This document shows, piece after piece, positions 1 to 8,930 of a stretch of DNA of 64,000 nt. Positions within the stretch are counted from its first letter, which is position 1. Every line of letters begins with the position of its first letter. The notes beneath the pieces were generated by a model, which had not been told where the DNA came from, made no database searches, and saw only the letters and a list, made by a program, of their open reading frames with translations. The stretch comes from Catenuloplanes atrovinosus. GTDB taxonomy: Bacteria > Actinomycetota > Actinomycetes > Mycobacteriales > Micromonosporaceae. The stretch lies in assembly GCF_031458235.1 (NCBI RefSeq), contig NZ_JAVDYB010000001.1, forward strand, positions 6,328,501 through 6,392,500. The letters run 5' to 3'. The position numbers and the translations under genes are program-made.

Positions 1-960
1 CTTGAGCAGCAGGTACGTCCGCATGTTCGCCGCGGCGGAGGCCCAGACGCCGTCGTAGTCCTCGGTGCGGCTCGGCTTGTAGTCGAAGTGACGCGGGCCG
101 GAGTAGGCCTCGCCACCGCCGGGCGCGCCGTTCTCCAGCAGGTCGACCAGCGCGAACGCGTTGAGCAGGTCGCCGTGGCCGAAGACCAGGTCCTGGTCGT
201 ACTTGACGCCGCGCTGGCCGTTGAGGTCGATGTGGAACAGCTTGCCGTGCCACAGCGCCTGCGCGATGCCGTGCGCGAAGTTGAGGCCGGCCATCTGCTC
301 GTGGCCCACCTCGGGGTTGAGGCCGACCAGCTCCGGCTTGTCCAGCTCGTTGATGAACGCGATCGCGTGGCCGACCGTGGGGAGCAGGATGTCGCCGCGG
401 GGCTCGTTCGGCTTCGGCTCGAGCGCGAAGCGGATGTCGTAGCCCTTCTCGGTCACGTACTGCGTGAGGAGGTTCAGGCCCTCCTTGTAGCGGTCGAGCG
501 CGGCGCGCACGTCCTTGGCCACGTCGTACTCCGCGCCCTCACGGCCGCCCCACAGCACGTACGTGTTCGCGCCGAGCTCGGCGGCCAGGTCGACGTTGCG
601 GAGCACCTTGCGCAGCGCGTAACGCCGGACGGAGCGGTCGTTGCTGGTGAAGCCGCCGTCCTTGAACACCGGGTGGGCGAACAGGTTGGTGGTGGCCATC
701 GGGACCTTGAGGCCGGTCTCGTCCAGCGCCTTCTTGAACCGGCTGATCTGCTCGTCCCGCGCGGCGGTCTCGGCACCGAACGGGATCAGGTCGTCGTCGT
801 GGAACGTGATGCCGTACGCCCCCAGCTCGGCGAGCTTGTGGACGGCCTCGACGGGGTCGAGCGGGGCCCGGGTGGCGTCGCCGAACGGGTCACGGGCCGT
901 CCAGCCGATCGTCCAGAGGCCGAACGTGAACCTGTCCGCGGGAGTGGGCTGAGCGGCCAT
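1..960 (-). CDS. xylA: Xylose isomerase (partial, C-terminus beyond the left edge)
   Basis: Interconverts D-xylose and D-xylulose in the cytoplasm, the first step of xylose use. The 320 visible residues begin [20 protein letters not shown] and follow the actinobacterial enzyme closely: [16 protein letters not shown] carries the catalytic histidine region, [12 protein letters not shown] and [12 protein letters not shown] carry metal ligands, and [17 protein letters not shown] the second metal site. Family members are about 385-395 residues, so roughly 70 are missing past the edge. The gene is divergent from a ROK-family repressor, with a 75-bp AT-rich gap between the two starts, which fits xylose-responsive control. 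Identification is secure. The reading frame stays open to base 1. Confidence 0.96.
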   Translation of the reverse strand, partial: MAAQPTPADRFTFGLWTIGWTARDPFGDATRAPLDPVEAVHKLAELGAYGITFHDDDLIPFGAETAARDEQISRFKKALDETGLKVPMATTNLFAHPVFKDGGFTSNDRSVRRYALRKVLRNVDLAAELGANTYVLWGGREGAEYDVAKDVRAALDRYKEGLNLLTQYVTEKGYDIRFALEPKPNEPRGDILLPTVGHAIAFINELDKPELVGLNPEVGHEQMAGLNFAHGIAQALWHGKLFHIDLNGQRGVKYDQDLVFGHGDLLNAFALVDLLENGAPGGGEAYSGPRHFDYKPSRTEDYDGVWASAAANMRTYLLLK

Positions 961-984
961 GCGATACCTCCACGTAACATCCGC

Positions 985-1012
985 GATTTGTTTATTGGTT
1001 GAATTATTTGAG
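985..1012. promoter_or_regulatory. Putative XylR/ROK operator and divergent promoter region
   Basis: The xylA-ROK gap holds an unusually AT-rich stretch (TTTGTTTATTGGTTGAATTA and following bases) in otherwise GC-rich DNA. ROK repressors of xylose genes usually bind AT-rich imperfect repeats between divergent genes. I see imperfect TTATT/AATTATTT repeats but no perfect palindrome. The exact bases contacted are inference. Confidence 0.5.
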
Positions 1013-1035
1013 GGGCGTGTGGCATTGTCAACCCC

Positions 1036-2238
1036 GTGATTTCCGGGATCTCCGCCGCCGCCGGCGCGCCGGTGCGGCAGGCGAGCCTCCGCCAGCACAA
1101 TCTGCGTCTCGTGCTGGGACAGGTCGCCTCCGGCGCGCCGCTGTCGCGCGCCGATATCGCCGCCGCCACCGGGCTGACCCGCGCCACGGTCTCCACTCTC
1201 GTCGACGATCTGGTCTCCGGCAGGCTGTTGCGCGAGGTCTCGCCCACCCCCCGCGGCGGCGCCGGCCGGCCCGGCGTCGGCCTGGTGCTGAACGACGCGG
1301 ACGGCCCCGCCGGACTCGGCCTGGAGATCAACGTCGACTACCTGGCCGCGTGCGTGCTGGACCTGGCCGGCGCGGTGCGGCACCGGGAGATCCGGCCCGG
1401 CGACCGGCGCGGCGTCGAGCCGTCCGCGGTGCTCGCGGAGGCGGCCGCGCTCGCGTCGCGCGCCGCGCTCGCCGCGGAAGATCAGGGACTGACCATCGCG
1501 GGTACGGCCATGGCCGTGCCCGGCCTGGTCTCGCCGGACGGCACGATCCGCCTCGCGCCGAACCTGGGCTGGCGGGACGTCGACACGTCCGGCTTCACCC
1601 CGGGCCCGCTCACCGGTCCGCTCACCGTGGAGAACGAGGCGAACCTGGCCGCGCTCGGCGAGCTGTTCCACGGCGAGCCCGGGCTGTCCAGCTTCCTCTA
1701 CGTCTCCGGCGAGATCGGCATCGGTGCGGGGATCGTGCTCACGGGCAGCCTGTTCCGCGGCGCGCGCGGCTGGAGCGGCGAGCTCGGCCACGTCGCGGTC
1801 GACCCGGACGGGCCCGCCTGCCGGTGCGGCGCGCACGGCTGCCTGGAGCAGTACGCCGGGCAGGAGGCCCTGCTACCGCCCGGCGTCTCCCTCGCCGACC
1901 TGGTCGCCGCGGCCGACCGCGGCGAGCGGCCGGCGCTGGACCGGCTCACCTCCGCCGCCTCCGCGCTCGGCGTCACCATCGCCGGCGTGATCAACCTGCT
2001 GGACGTGGACACCGTGGTGCTCGGCGGCGTCTACGCACCGCTGGCCCGCTGGCTGTCCCCCGGCATCGAGCAGCAGATCGCCTCCCGCGTGCTCACCGCC
2101 GGCTGGTCTCCGGTCCGCGTCCGGCCCGCGCGGCTGGGCAGCGACGCCGCCGTCGTGGGCGCCGCCGGCGCGATCATCCGCGCGGTGCACGACGAGCCCG
2201 CGGCCTGGCTGCTTCCGGCTTCGGCCGGTACGCCATAG
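1036..2238 (+). CDS. ROK family transcriptional repressor (XylR-like)
   Basis: Probable repressor of the divergent xylA gene. The N-terminus has a winged helix-turn-helix (about residues 14-70; [20 protein letters not shown] is the recognition region). A ROK sugar-kinase-like domain follows, with the family signature [20 protein letters not shown] near residue 250, including the CxCGxxGC zinc ligands. The GTG start at 1036 is chosen because the next in-frame candidates lie inside the DNA-binding domain; no strong Shine-Dalgarno sequence is visible. At 400 residues it is normal for a ROK repressor. Its position 75 bp from xylA supports a role as xylose sensor, but the ligand is inferred. Confidence 0.9.
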   Translation: MISGISAAAGAPVRQASLRQHNLRLVLGQVASGAPLSRADIAAATGLTRATVSTLVDDLVSGRLLREVSPTPRGGAGRPGVGLVLNDADGPAGLGLEINVDYLAACVLDLAGAVRHREIRPGDRRGVEPSAVLAEAAALASRAALAAEDQGLTIAGTAMAVPGLVSPDGTIRLAPNLGWRDVDTSGFTPGPLTGPLTVENEANLAALGELFHGEPGLSSFLYVSGEIGIGAGIVLTGSLFRGARGWSGELGHVAVDPDGPACRCGAHGCLEQYAGQEALLPPGVSLADLVAAADRGERPALDRLTSAASALGVTIAGVINLLDVDTVVLGGVYAPLARWLSPGIEQQIASRVLTAGWSPVRVRPARLGSDAAVVGAAGAIIRAVHDEPAAWLLPASAGTP

Positions 2239-2276
2239 AGACACGACACACATCGCGGGGGTACTCTCGGCGGACG

Positions 2277-2795
2277 ATGGCCGTACAGCATGGGCCAAAC
2301 CGGCCGGATTCCACCGTCGCGACCGCCGTCTCCCCGACCGGCGCCGTCTCCGCCGACGCCGCCGCGATCGACGAGGCGGCCGAGGCGCTGCTGGGCGTGT
2401 GGGACACCGCGCGGGAGAAGGCCACCAACCGCCTCTCGGGCTCGCAGCTGCGAGCCTTGCTGGTCGTGGAGCAGGACGAGGGCATCAACCTGGGCCGCCT
2501 CGCCGGAAACCTCGGCATGATCCTCTCCTCCGCCAGCCGCCTCTGCGACCGCCTGGTCGCCGCCGGCATGCTGGAACGCGAGCCGGGCCGGGCGGACCGC
2601 CGGGAGATCGCGCTCACGCTCACCCCGGCGGGGCGCGCACTGCTCGACGAGGTCCGGGCGGAACGCCGCGACCAGCTGTCGGTCGTCCTGTCACGGATGT
2701 CGCCGGCGGCACGGGCGGCGCTGCTGGCCGGGCTGCAGGCCTTCACCACCGCGACCCGGCCGGCCGAGGAGTCGACGCCGGCCCGCACGGCGTGA
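2277..2795 (+). CDS. MarR family transcriptional regulator
   Basis: A 172-residue winged-helix regulator. After about 35 low-complexity residues come a helix (LLGVWDTAREKATNRLSGSQ), the recognition segment INLGRLAGNLGMILSSASRL and the wing EREPGRADRREIALTLTPAG, with the conserved DRR..LTLT pattern of MarR proteins. A C-terminal dimerisation helix completes it. The frame is open much further upstream, but that part overlaps the ROK gene; ATG 2277 is the first start after the ROK stop. A TACTCT hexamer lies 12-17 bases upstream, so the message may have little or no leader. The ligand and targets are unknown; no neighbouring operon indicates them. Confidence 0.85.
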   Translation: MAVQHGPNRPDSTVATAVSPTGAVSADAAAIDEAAEALLGVWDTAREKATNRLSGSQLRALLVVEQDEGINLGRLAGNLGMILSSASRLCDRLVAAGMLEREPGRADRREIALTLTPAGRALLDEVRAERRDQLSVVLSRMSPAARAALLAGLQAFTTATRPAEESTPARTA

Positions 2796-2810
2796 TCTTC
2801 TCCTCCCGCG

Positions 2811-2845
2811 TCCGGCGTGGTGGCGGCCCGCATGCTCCCGCGGGC
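2811..2845. repeat. 35-bp dispersed repeat, copy 1 (hairpin-forming)
   Basis: Begins TCCGGCGTGGTGGCGGCCCG and ends with the stem GCCCGC-ATGCTCCC-GCGGGC. A second copy with one mismatch lies at 56868-56902. It sits 15 bp after the MarR stop and might act as a weak terminator, but no T-run follows. Confidence 0.6.
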
Positions 2846-3120
2846 ACCGGTCGTCGCTAGCTAGCGCTCCTTCCTGCCGGTGCCGTGGGTGGCCTGCCGG
2901 TCACGCGTGCCGGGTCGGCGCGATGCACACGCGACGACGCGGACCGGCGGGCTGGCCCGGCTACGGAACGGTGGGGCTGAGACCCGCCCGAACCGGCGTG
3001 GCCGCGGGACCGGCGGGGCTACGCAACGGTGCGGCGGGGAACCGGCCGGGCCGCGGAACCGGCGCGGTCACGCAACGGTGCGGCGGGAAGCCGGCGGCGG
3101 GACGGTGGGCCGTGTCGGGG
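2846..3120. other. Intergenic gap with short direct repeats
   Basis: No gene is supported here. An exact 18-bp direct repeat, ACGCAACGGTGCGGCGGG, occurs at 3021-3038 and 3070-3087, with a degenerate third unit near 2963, giving a period of about 50-58 bp. Long open frames crossing the gap are shadows with no start signal or recognisable protein. Confidence 0.5.
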
Positions 3121-4605
3121 TCAGTAGGCGCCGCGGGAGCGGATGACGGCGCCGACGGTTTTCCAAAGGATCGTGAGGTCGGCGGCGAGGGACCAGTTCT
3201 CGACGTAGAAGAGGTCGAGCCGGACGCCGTCCTCCCAGGAGAGGTCGGAGCGGCCGCTGACCTGCCAGAGGCCGGTCATGCCGGGCTTGACCAGGAGGCG
3301 CCGGGCGAGGTCGCCGTCGTAGCGGGCCACCTCGGAGGGGAGTGGGGGGCGGGGGCCGACCAGGCTCATGTGGCCGAGGAGGACGTTGAAGAGCTGGGGC
3401 AGTTCGTCCAGGGACCACTTGCGGAGGAAGCGGCCGACGCGGGTGACGCGCGGGTCGTTGCGCATCTTGAACATCAGGCCGTCGGTCTCGTTCTTGGCCT
3501 TGAGCTCGGCGAGCAGCGCGTCCGCGTTGGTCACCATGGTGCGGAACTTGAACACGCCGAACTCGCGGCTGTCCAGGCCGACGCGGGTCTGCCGGAAGAT
3601 GACCGGGCCCCGGCTGTCGATTTTGATGGCGAGCGCGATGGCGATCATCACGGGCAGCGCGACCAGCGTGGCCAGCAGGGCGATGCTGCGGTCGATCAGC
3701 TCCTTGATGAGCTTGCGGCCGCCGCGGAACTCGGGGGACTCGACGTGGATCAGCGGGAGGCCGGCGACCGGGCGGGTGTGGATGCGTGGGCCGGCCACGT
3801 CGGTGAGCGCGGGCGCGAGGACCAGGTCGACGTCGGTGCCCTCGAGCTGCCAGCCGAGGCGGCGGAGGCGGCCGGCGGTGAGCTCCCCGGAGGCGGTGAC
3901 CGCGACCGTGTCGACGCCGGTGGCCGCGACCGCGTCCAGGATGCTGCGGAACGAGCCGACCACGGGCACGTCGCCGAGGCGCTGCGGGACCGGGGCGAGC
4001 AGCGCGTCCGGGATGCAGGCGCCGACCACGTGGTATCCGGCGTACGGCTCGCGGCGCAGCGTATGCACCAGTTCCAGCACGTGCGGGGCGTCGCCGACCA
4101 CGAGCACCCGGCGGGCCCAGCCGCGGCCGTTGCGGCGCTGGCGGTGCAGGCGCTTGCGGGCCGCCCAGCGCGCGGTGATCAGCAGGACCGTGCCGAGCGC
4201 GAAGGAGATGGCGAGGAAGCCGCGGGCCACGCCGATGTCGACGGCGTACCCGGCGATCGCCACGCCGCCGGCGACGCGCGCGCTGGCGGAGAAGATCCGG
4301 CGGTACTCGTCCGCGCCGTAGCCGAGCACGCGGTCGTCGTAGCAGCGCAGGCCCTTGAGTGAGAGCAGCCAGACGACGGCGAGGACCGGCAGGATGACGT
4401 AGTACGGCACCTGGACGCCGATCACCGGCGTGTCGTAGAAGCGCCCGATGTAGCCGGCCAGCACCGCGGTGGCGACCACGGCGGCGTCCACGACCACGAG
4501 GGTACGGACGTAGCGGTGCTGCCGGAGGCGGAGCGTGGCGACGGAGGCGTCCGGCCGGGTGTCCGGCCGCGTCCCGGACGACGGCGCTAGCGTCACGGAC
4601 GTCAT
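3121..4605 (-). CDS. Polyprenyl-phosphate glycosyl-1-phosphate transferase (exopolysaccharide priming enzyme)
   Basis: Transfers a sugar-1-phosphate to undecaprenyl phosphate at the membrane, starting a polysaccharide or glycan repeat unit. The 494-residue protein has several N-terminal membrane segments (about residues 30-140), a nucleotide-binding-like middle (VLVVGDAPHV), and a C-terminal bacterial sugar transferase domain with KFRTMVTNAD, KWSLDELPQLFNVLLGHMSL, VGPRPPLPSE and KPGMTGLWQVSGRSDLSWED. This is the WcaJ/WbaP-type layout. ATG 4605 is preceded at 5 bp by GGGGAGGG, so the 35 upstream in-frame residues are rejected. No other glycan genes are adjacent, so it is an orphan priming enzyme here. 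Substrate unknown. Confidence 0.93.
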   Translation of the reverse strand: MTSVTLAPSSGTRPDTRPDASVATLRLRQHRYVRTLVVVDAAVVATAVLAGYIGRFYDTPVIGVQVPYYVILPVLAVVWLLSLKGLRCYDDRVLGYGADEYRRIFSASARVAGGVAIAGYAVDIGVARGFLAISFALGTVLLITARWAARKRLHRQRRNGRGWARRVLVVGDAPHVLELVHTLRREPYAGYHVVGACIPDALLAPVPQRLGDVPVVGSFRSILDAVAATGVDTVAVTASGELTAGRLRRLGWQLEGTDVDLVLAPALTDVAGPRIHTRPVAGLPLIHVESPEFRGGRKLIKELIDRSIALLATLVALPVMIAIALAIKIDSRGPVIFRQTRVGLDSREFGVFKFRTMVTNADALLAELKAKNETDGLMFKMRNDPRVTRVGRFLRKWSLDELPQLFNVLLGHMSLVGPRPPLPSEVARYDGDLARRLLVKPGMTGLWQVSGRSDLSWEDGVRLDLFYVENWSLAADLTILWKTVGAVIRSRGAY

Positions 4606-4770
4606 CGGCCCTCCCCACCCGTTGTTCCCGCGGAAAAGGCGGGGAGCCCATGATCGCTGAGTAGGGCCGGTCGCAGAATATCCGCGACGCATTACCGTCA
4701 GCTCCGCCATCCGGCGGAATTTCCGCTGGCCGGACGGCTTGCCGCGCCGCGGCGATCGCCGAGCGTGAGT

Positions 4771-6522
4771 TCAGCCGACCGTCGCGGCGCGGGAGGCGAT
4801 GGCCTGGAGGAAGATCTCGTCGATCCGCGCGGGGTCCTGCGCGACGAACGCGCCACCGCCACCGGCCGCCGCGATGGTCTCCAGCTCCTCCTTGTTGACC
4901 TCGTTGCCGATGCCGATGAGGATGACGCGGACCGGCCGCTTGGCGTCGGCCTTGTCCTTGAGCTGGGCGACCAGTTCCTCGCGGCTGATGCTGTTGGCGT
5001 CCTCGTTCTGCCCGTCGGTGAAGAGCACCACCGAGTTCACCTTGTCGGCCTGGTAGCCCTCCTGGACCTCCAGGTACGACGCGAGGACGGTGTCGTAGAG
5101 GCCGGTGGCGCCGTTCTCCACCGGGACGACCTCGCCGAGCGAGGCCTGGAGCGCGTCCCGCTGCTTGCTGATCTGGCCGATCGGGACCAGTTCGCGGTAG
5201 TCGCGCTGACCGTCCAACTCGGTGGAGAACGCCCAGACGCCGAGCCACCACTCGTTGTCCAGCAGGCCCAGGCCACGACCGGCCGCCTCGACCATCACCT
5301 CGTTACGGGTCTTGTCGCCGGCCGTGGGGACCGGGCTGAGCATCGAGCCGGACACGTCGAAGACCACGAGCATGCGGCCGGGCGAGGTGATCGCGGTCCA
5401 GCTGGCCAGCGCGCGGCCGATCGCGGTCGCGTCTAGCCCGTTCGCCGCGGCGCCGCCGCTGCTGGCCGGCGCGGACGCGGCGATCGCCTCCGGGCTGGGC
5501 GCGCCGGTCGGCGCCGCGAAGCCGCCGCCCGCGGCACCGTCGGAGCCGCGCAGCCCGGCCTTGGCCAGCGAGTCACGGTAGCCGGGGCTCGACACCAGCT
5601 CACCGAAGAGCAGGTCGGCGGCGTTGCCCTTGACCGCGTCCGCCTCCGGCATGACGGCGAACGGGTAGTCCAGCGCGACCGCGGCCGGCTCGACGTAGAG
5701 CGCGGCCAGCGACACCGGGGGCTGGGTCGCGTTGTACGCGATCACGTCCTCCTCGGAGAGCGCGGCCAGGCCCACGCCGTTCGCCAGCGCGGCCGGATCC
5801 TCCGACTTCGGGAACTTCGCCACCAGGTCGGCCCGCAGGTTGGACCGGTTCAGTGCGAGCGTGCGAAGCACGGCCACCCGGGCCGCCTCGTTGGCGGTGC
5901 CGTTGCCGGACGAGGCCTGCCCGAGCGCGAGCAGCGCGGACAGGCCGGACGCGTCGCGGGCCGGGTCCACGATGCCGGTCTTCAGCGGGGAGTCGCTGCT
6001 GGTCATCTGCGCGAGCAGGTCGGACCACTGCAGCTTCTTGTCCGGCCAGCCGACCATGGTCTTGGCCAGCGGCTCCGGCATCGCGACCACGACCGGGCTG
6101 GTCGCGACGGACGCGGCGTTGAGCGGGGAGAAGCCGGGCGCGGCCTGCTCGAGGCGCTGCAGCCAGGTGGAGGAGTCCGGCACCCAGACGTCGGGGAGCA
6201 CGGTCGCACCGCTGCCCTGGCCGACGCCGGTCAGCGTGGTGGCGTGCTTGGTGGCGATCGCGGCCGCGATCTCGACCGGGTCGGCGGCCTGCACCGTCAC
6301 CTCGAGACAGCGGCCGTCGACGCCGGCGCCGGCCGACATCTTCGCGTCGGCGGCGGCCTTGATCGGCTCGACGATCTCGGGCGCGGCCGCGACCACCAAC
6401 GGCACCGACCCGGTGCAGCTGGGCTGCGACAACTGTCGGTAACCGAGGTAGGAACCGGAGACGACGGCGACCAGTGCCATCGCCGCAGCGATGGCACCGG
6501 CTCCACGAAAGCTGCTGTTCAT
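4771..6522 (-). CDS. Membrane-anchored binding-protein-like/VWA domain protein
   Basis: A 583-residue exported protein. MNSSFRGAGAIAAAMALVAV starts a signal or anchor helix, followed by a type-2 periplasmic-binding-protein-like region (about residues 35-330, beginning VPLVVAAAPEIVEPIKAAAD), an Ala/Ser/Gly linker, and a C-terminal von Willebrand factor A domain (about 375-583). The VWA domain keeps the metal site: DVSGS, the GATGLYDT threonine and the FTDGQ aspartate. Similar actinobacterial proteins are annotated as substrate-binding/VWA proteins of unknown role; adhesion or complex assembly outside the membrane is the likely activity. The start at 6522 is chosen because it directly precedes the signal sequence; a GTG 18 codons upstream is the alternative. 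A 165-bp gap separates it from the downstream sugar transferase. Confidence 0.85.
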   Translation of the reverse strand: MNSSFRGAGAIAAAMALVAVVSGSYLGYRQLSQPSCTGSVPLVVAAAPEIVEPIKAAADAKMSAGAGVDGRCLEVTVQAADPVEIAAAIATKHATTLTGVGQGSGATVLPDVWVPDSSTWLQRLEQAAPGFSPLNAASVATSPVVVAMPEPLAKTMVGWPDKKLQWSDLLAQMTSSDSPLKTGIVDPARDASGLSALLALGQASSGNGTANEAARVAVLRTLALNRSNLRADLVAKFPKSEDPAALANGVGLAALSEEDVIAYNATQPPVSLAALYVEPAAVALDYPFAVMPEADAVKGNAADLLFGELVSSPGYRDSLAKAGLRGSDGAAGGGFAAPTGAPSPEAIAASAPASSGGAAANGLDATAIGRALASWTAITSPGRMLVVFDVSGSMLSPVPTAGDKTRNEVMVEAAGRGLGLLDNEWWLGVWAFSTELDGQRDYRELVPIGQISKQRDALQASLGEVVPVENGATGLYDTVLASYLEVQEGYQADKVNSVVLFTDGQNEDANSISREELVAQLKDKADAKRPVRVILIGIGNEVNKEELETIAAAGGGGAFVAQDPARIDEIFLQAIASRAATVG

Positions 6523-6773
6523 GCGATGGCGGCCTGGCACACGCCAATACTCCGCACGTTCGACGCCGAATGCCACAGACGTTCGGTCGAAAGTTACGGA
6601 GACGAAACCGATCTATACCAGCATTATTACGCTTCGTAATTGATCAGTGCCTGCGCGTCGGCAAAATGGGTAGGACCGGCACAATAGTTTAGGAAAGCTT
6701 TAAGGTAGTCGTCCATACCCATCGCGGAGGTCATTCGGCGAATCGGACACCGCGCGAACCCTCCCCAGTGGAA

Positions 6774-7832
6774 TCAGGCGCGGATAATGCACGTGGGTGT
6801 GCCCAGCTCCAGCACGGGAGCGCCGGGAGCGGGGATTCCGGTCTCCGGGTCCAGGCGGAACGTGATCACTGAGTCCGATCTCTCGTTCGCCACGTAGAGG
6901 AACTCGGGGCCGGCCGGATCGACACTCGGCATGAGCGAGAAATGGCGCGGCCAGACGCCGCCGGACGGCACCTCACCGCGCAGTACCGGAATGCCGGATG
7001 TCTCATCCAGAGCGAAAACGGCGATCGTGTCCGGGCCGCGGTTGGCAACGTACCCGAAACGTCCGTCCGCGCCGATGCCGATCTCGGACGGCTGCACCGG
7101 GCCGTCCGACTCGCTGGCGCCGGCCCGGCCGAGCTCGGTCAGCGTGCCGTCCGCGGCCGCGTCGTACCCGGTGACCGAGCCGTCCAGCTCGCCCACCACG
7201 TAGAGGCGGCCGCCCGCGCGGGTCAGGTGCCGCGGGCCGGTGCCGGGCCGGGTGCGGAACGGCGCGGGCGGCGGTTCCAGCCGGCCGGTCTCCGGGTCCA
7301 GCCGGTACCCGAACAGCGCGTCCAGCCCCAGATCGATCACCCACACCCGGTCGCCGTCCGGGTCCGGCGTGGCCATGTGCGCGTGCGGCCCCTCCTGCCG
7401 GTCCTCGACCGGGCCGGAGCCCTCGTGCCGGCGCAGGTCGGTGCGCTCGCCCGGCACGCCGAGCAGGTCCAGCGGGTGCACGGCGACGCTGCCGCTGCCG
7501 TAGTTGGCGGTGACCAGGTGCGCGCCGTCCGCGGTGACCGCCACGTGGCACGGGTGCTCGCCGCCGGTGGGCTGCTCGCCGAGCAGCGTCAGGTCGCCGT
7601 CCTCCGCGATCGCCCACGCGGTGACCCGGCCCTCGGCCAGTTCGCCGGCGGCGTACAGCACGGGCAGGCGCGGGTGGCGGGCCAGGAACGACGGGGACGG
7701 CGTGGCGGCGGCCAGGCGCGGCGCGGAGAGCTCTCCGGTGCGCGGGTCGCGGCGGGCCACGGAGATGCCGTCGCCGCGGCCGCCCGCCTCCGAGGTGTAG
7801 CAACCGATGAATACGAGTTCGCCGTCGCTCAT
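6774..7832 (-). CDS. Lactonase family (6-phosphogluconolactonase-like) seven-bladed propeller protein
   Basis: A 352-residue cytoplasmic protein of the Pgl/YkgB lactonase family, which hydrolyses sugar lactones. It opens with VFIGCYTSEAGGRGDGISVA and contains repeated propeller strands such as PCHVAVTADGAHLVTANYGS, GPHAHMATPDPDGDRVWVID, GTGPRHLTRAGGRLYVVGEL and PRHFSLMPSVDPAGPEFLYV. The conserved HxHM/GPRH motifs of the family are present. It lies 43 bp downstream of an aldo/keto reductase gene on the same strand and is probably cotranscribed; a dehydrogenase making a lactone followed by a lactonase is a sensible pair. The actual substrate is inferred, not shown. Confidence 0.9.
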   Translation of the reverse strand: MSDGELVFIGCYTSEAGGRGDGISVARRDPRTGELSAPRLAAATPSPSFLARHPRLPVLYAAGELAEGRVTAWAIAEDGDLTLLGEQPTGGEHPCHVAVTADGAHLVTANYGSGSVAVHPLDLLGVPGERTDLRRHEGSGPVEDRQEGPHAHMATPDPDGDRVWVIDLGLDALFGYRLDPETGRLEPPPAPFRTRPGTGPRHLTRAGGRLYVVGELDGSVTGYDAAADGTLTELGRAGASESDGPVQPSEIGIGADGRFGYVANRGPDTIAVFALDETSGIPVLRGEVPSGGVWPRHFSLMPSVDPAGPEFLYVANERSDSVITFRLDPETGIPAPGAPVLELGTPTCIIRA

Positions 7833-7875
7833 GATCCGATGAAACCAGAGCGGTGGTCGTTCCGCGCGCCGGGGC

Positions 7876-8865
7876 CTACGGCGTGGGCACGGACGCGGGG
7901 AGCAGTCCTTCGCCCTTCAGCGCGGTCCACAGCTCGGCCGGGATCGGCAGCGCGGCCATGTCCACGTTGTCGTCCACCTCCTCCGGGGAGCGGGCGCCGC
8001 ACACCACGGCCGCCACCGCCGGGTGGCCGCACGCGAACTGGATCGCCGCGGCGCGCAGCGGTACGCCGTACCCCCGGCAGATGTCCTTGATCTTCAGCGC
8101 CCGGTCGAGCATCGCGCGCGCCGCGGGCGCGTAGTCGAACCGCGCGCCGGGCCGCGGGTCGGCCAGCAGGCCGGAGTTGTACGGCGCCGCGGCCAGCACG
8201 GAGATGCCCCGGCGGGCCGCGAGCGGCAGCAGGTCGTCGAGCGCCGACTGGTCGAGCAGCGTGTAACGGCCGGCCACCAGCACCGCGTCCGGGCCGGGCC
8301 CGCCCATCGCGCGGATCAGGCCGGCCGGCATCGGCGCCTGATTCATCCCGATGCTGATCGCGCCGACCGCGCCGGACCTGCGCAGCTCCACCATGGCCGG
8401 CAGCGCCTCGTGCAGCGCGGGCAGGTAGTGGTCGTCCGGGTCGTGCAGGTGAAGCAGGTCGATGCGGTCCATGCCGAGCCGGCGCAGGCTCTCCTCGACC
8501 GAGCGGCGGATCGCGGCGGCGGAGAAGTCGAAGCGGATTCCGGCGTCGCCGGACAGCTCGGTCCAGAGCGTGGAGCGCTCCGCCGTGCCGTGGACGACCA
8601 GCCGGCCGGCCTTGGTGGAGAGCACCAGCTGGTTGCGCGGCCGGTCGCGCAGTGCCGCGCCGGTACGCCGTTCGGAGAGCCCGTGCCCGTAGAGCGGCGC
8701 GGTGTCGAAGAGGCGGATGCCACGCTCCCAGGCGCGGTCGAGCACGGCGCGCGCGGTGGCGTCGCCGACCGGGGCGTAGAGGCCGCCGATCGGGGCGAGG
8801 CCGAGCCCCAGGCGGGTGACCAGGACATCGCTGCCGCCGAGCCGGACGCGGGCCGCCGGGTCCAT
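7876..8865 (-). CDS. Aldo/keto reductase (L-fucose/aldose dehydrogenase type)
   Basis: NAD(P)-dependent oxidoreductase of 329 residues with a TIM-barrel fold. The catalytic tetrad is visible: D and Y in RLFDTAPLYGHGLSERR, K in LVLSTKAGRL and H in DLLHLHDPDDHYLP. The sequence resembles the subgroup containing L-fucose and D-threo-aldose 1-dehydrogenases, which oxidise sugars to 1,5-lactones. ATG 8865 has a strong upstream AGGGGAGAAGT. It is divergent from a GntR regulator, with the palindrome ATCCTATAGGAT between them, and followed by a lactonase gene. Together they could oxidise a sugar to its acid; the substrate remains a guess. Confidence 0.9.
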   Translation of the reverse strand: MDPAARVRLGGSDVLVTRLGLGLAPIGGLYAPVGDATARAVLDRAWERGIRLFDTAPLYGHGLSERRTGAALRDRPRNQLVLSTKAGRLVVHGTAERSTLWTELSGDAGIRFDFSAAAIRRSVEESLRRLGMDRIDLLHLHDPDDHYLPALHEALPAMVELRRSGAVGAISIGMNQAPMPAGLIRAMGGPGPDAVLVAGRYTLLDQSALDDLLPLAARRGISVLAAAPYNSGLLADPRPGARFDYAPAARAMLDRALKIKDICRGYGVPLRAAAIQFACGHPAVAAVVCGARSPEEVDDNVDMAALPIPAELWTALKGEGLLPASVPTP

Positions 8866-8886
8866 GGACTTCTCCCCTGTTCGTAG

Positions 8887-8898
8887 ATCCTATAGGAT
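8887..8898. promoter_or_regulatory. Palindromic operator for the FadR-type GntR regulator
   Basis: ATCCTATAGGAT is a perfect 12-bp palindrome placed 22 bp from the aldo/keto reductase start and 32 bp from the GntR gene start. FadR-subfamily GntR proteins bind short palindromes of this form between divergent genes. Binding by the adjacent regulator is inferred. Confidence 0.7.
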
Positions 8899-8930
8899 TC
8901 GCCGTGCCGTCCTTCCCTCACCCAGGTTAG

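Noticed and set aside
3068-5251. Open frame of 727 codons antisense or out of frame across two genes
   Set aside because: Arg/Pro-rich shadow covering the sugar transferase and part of the VWA gene in a different frame.
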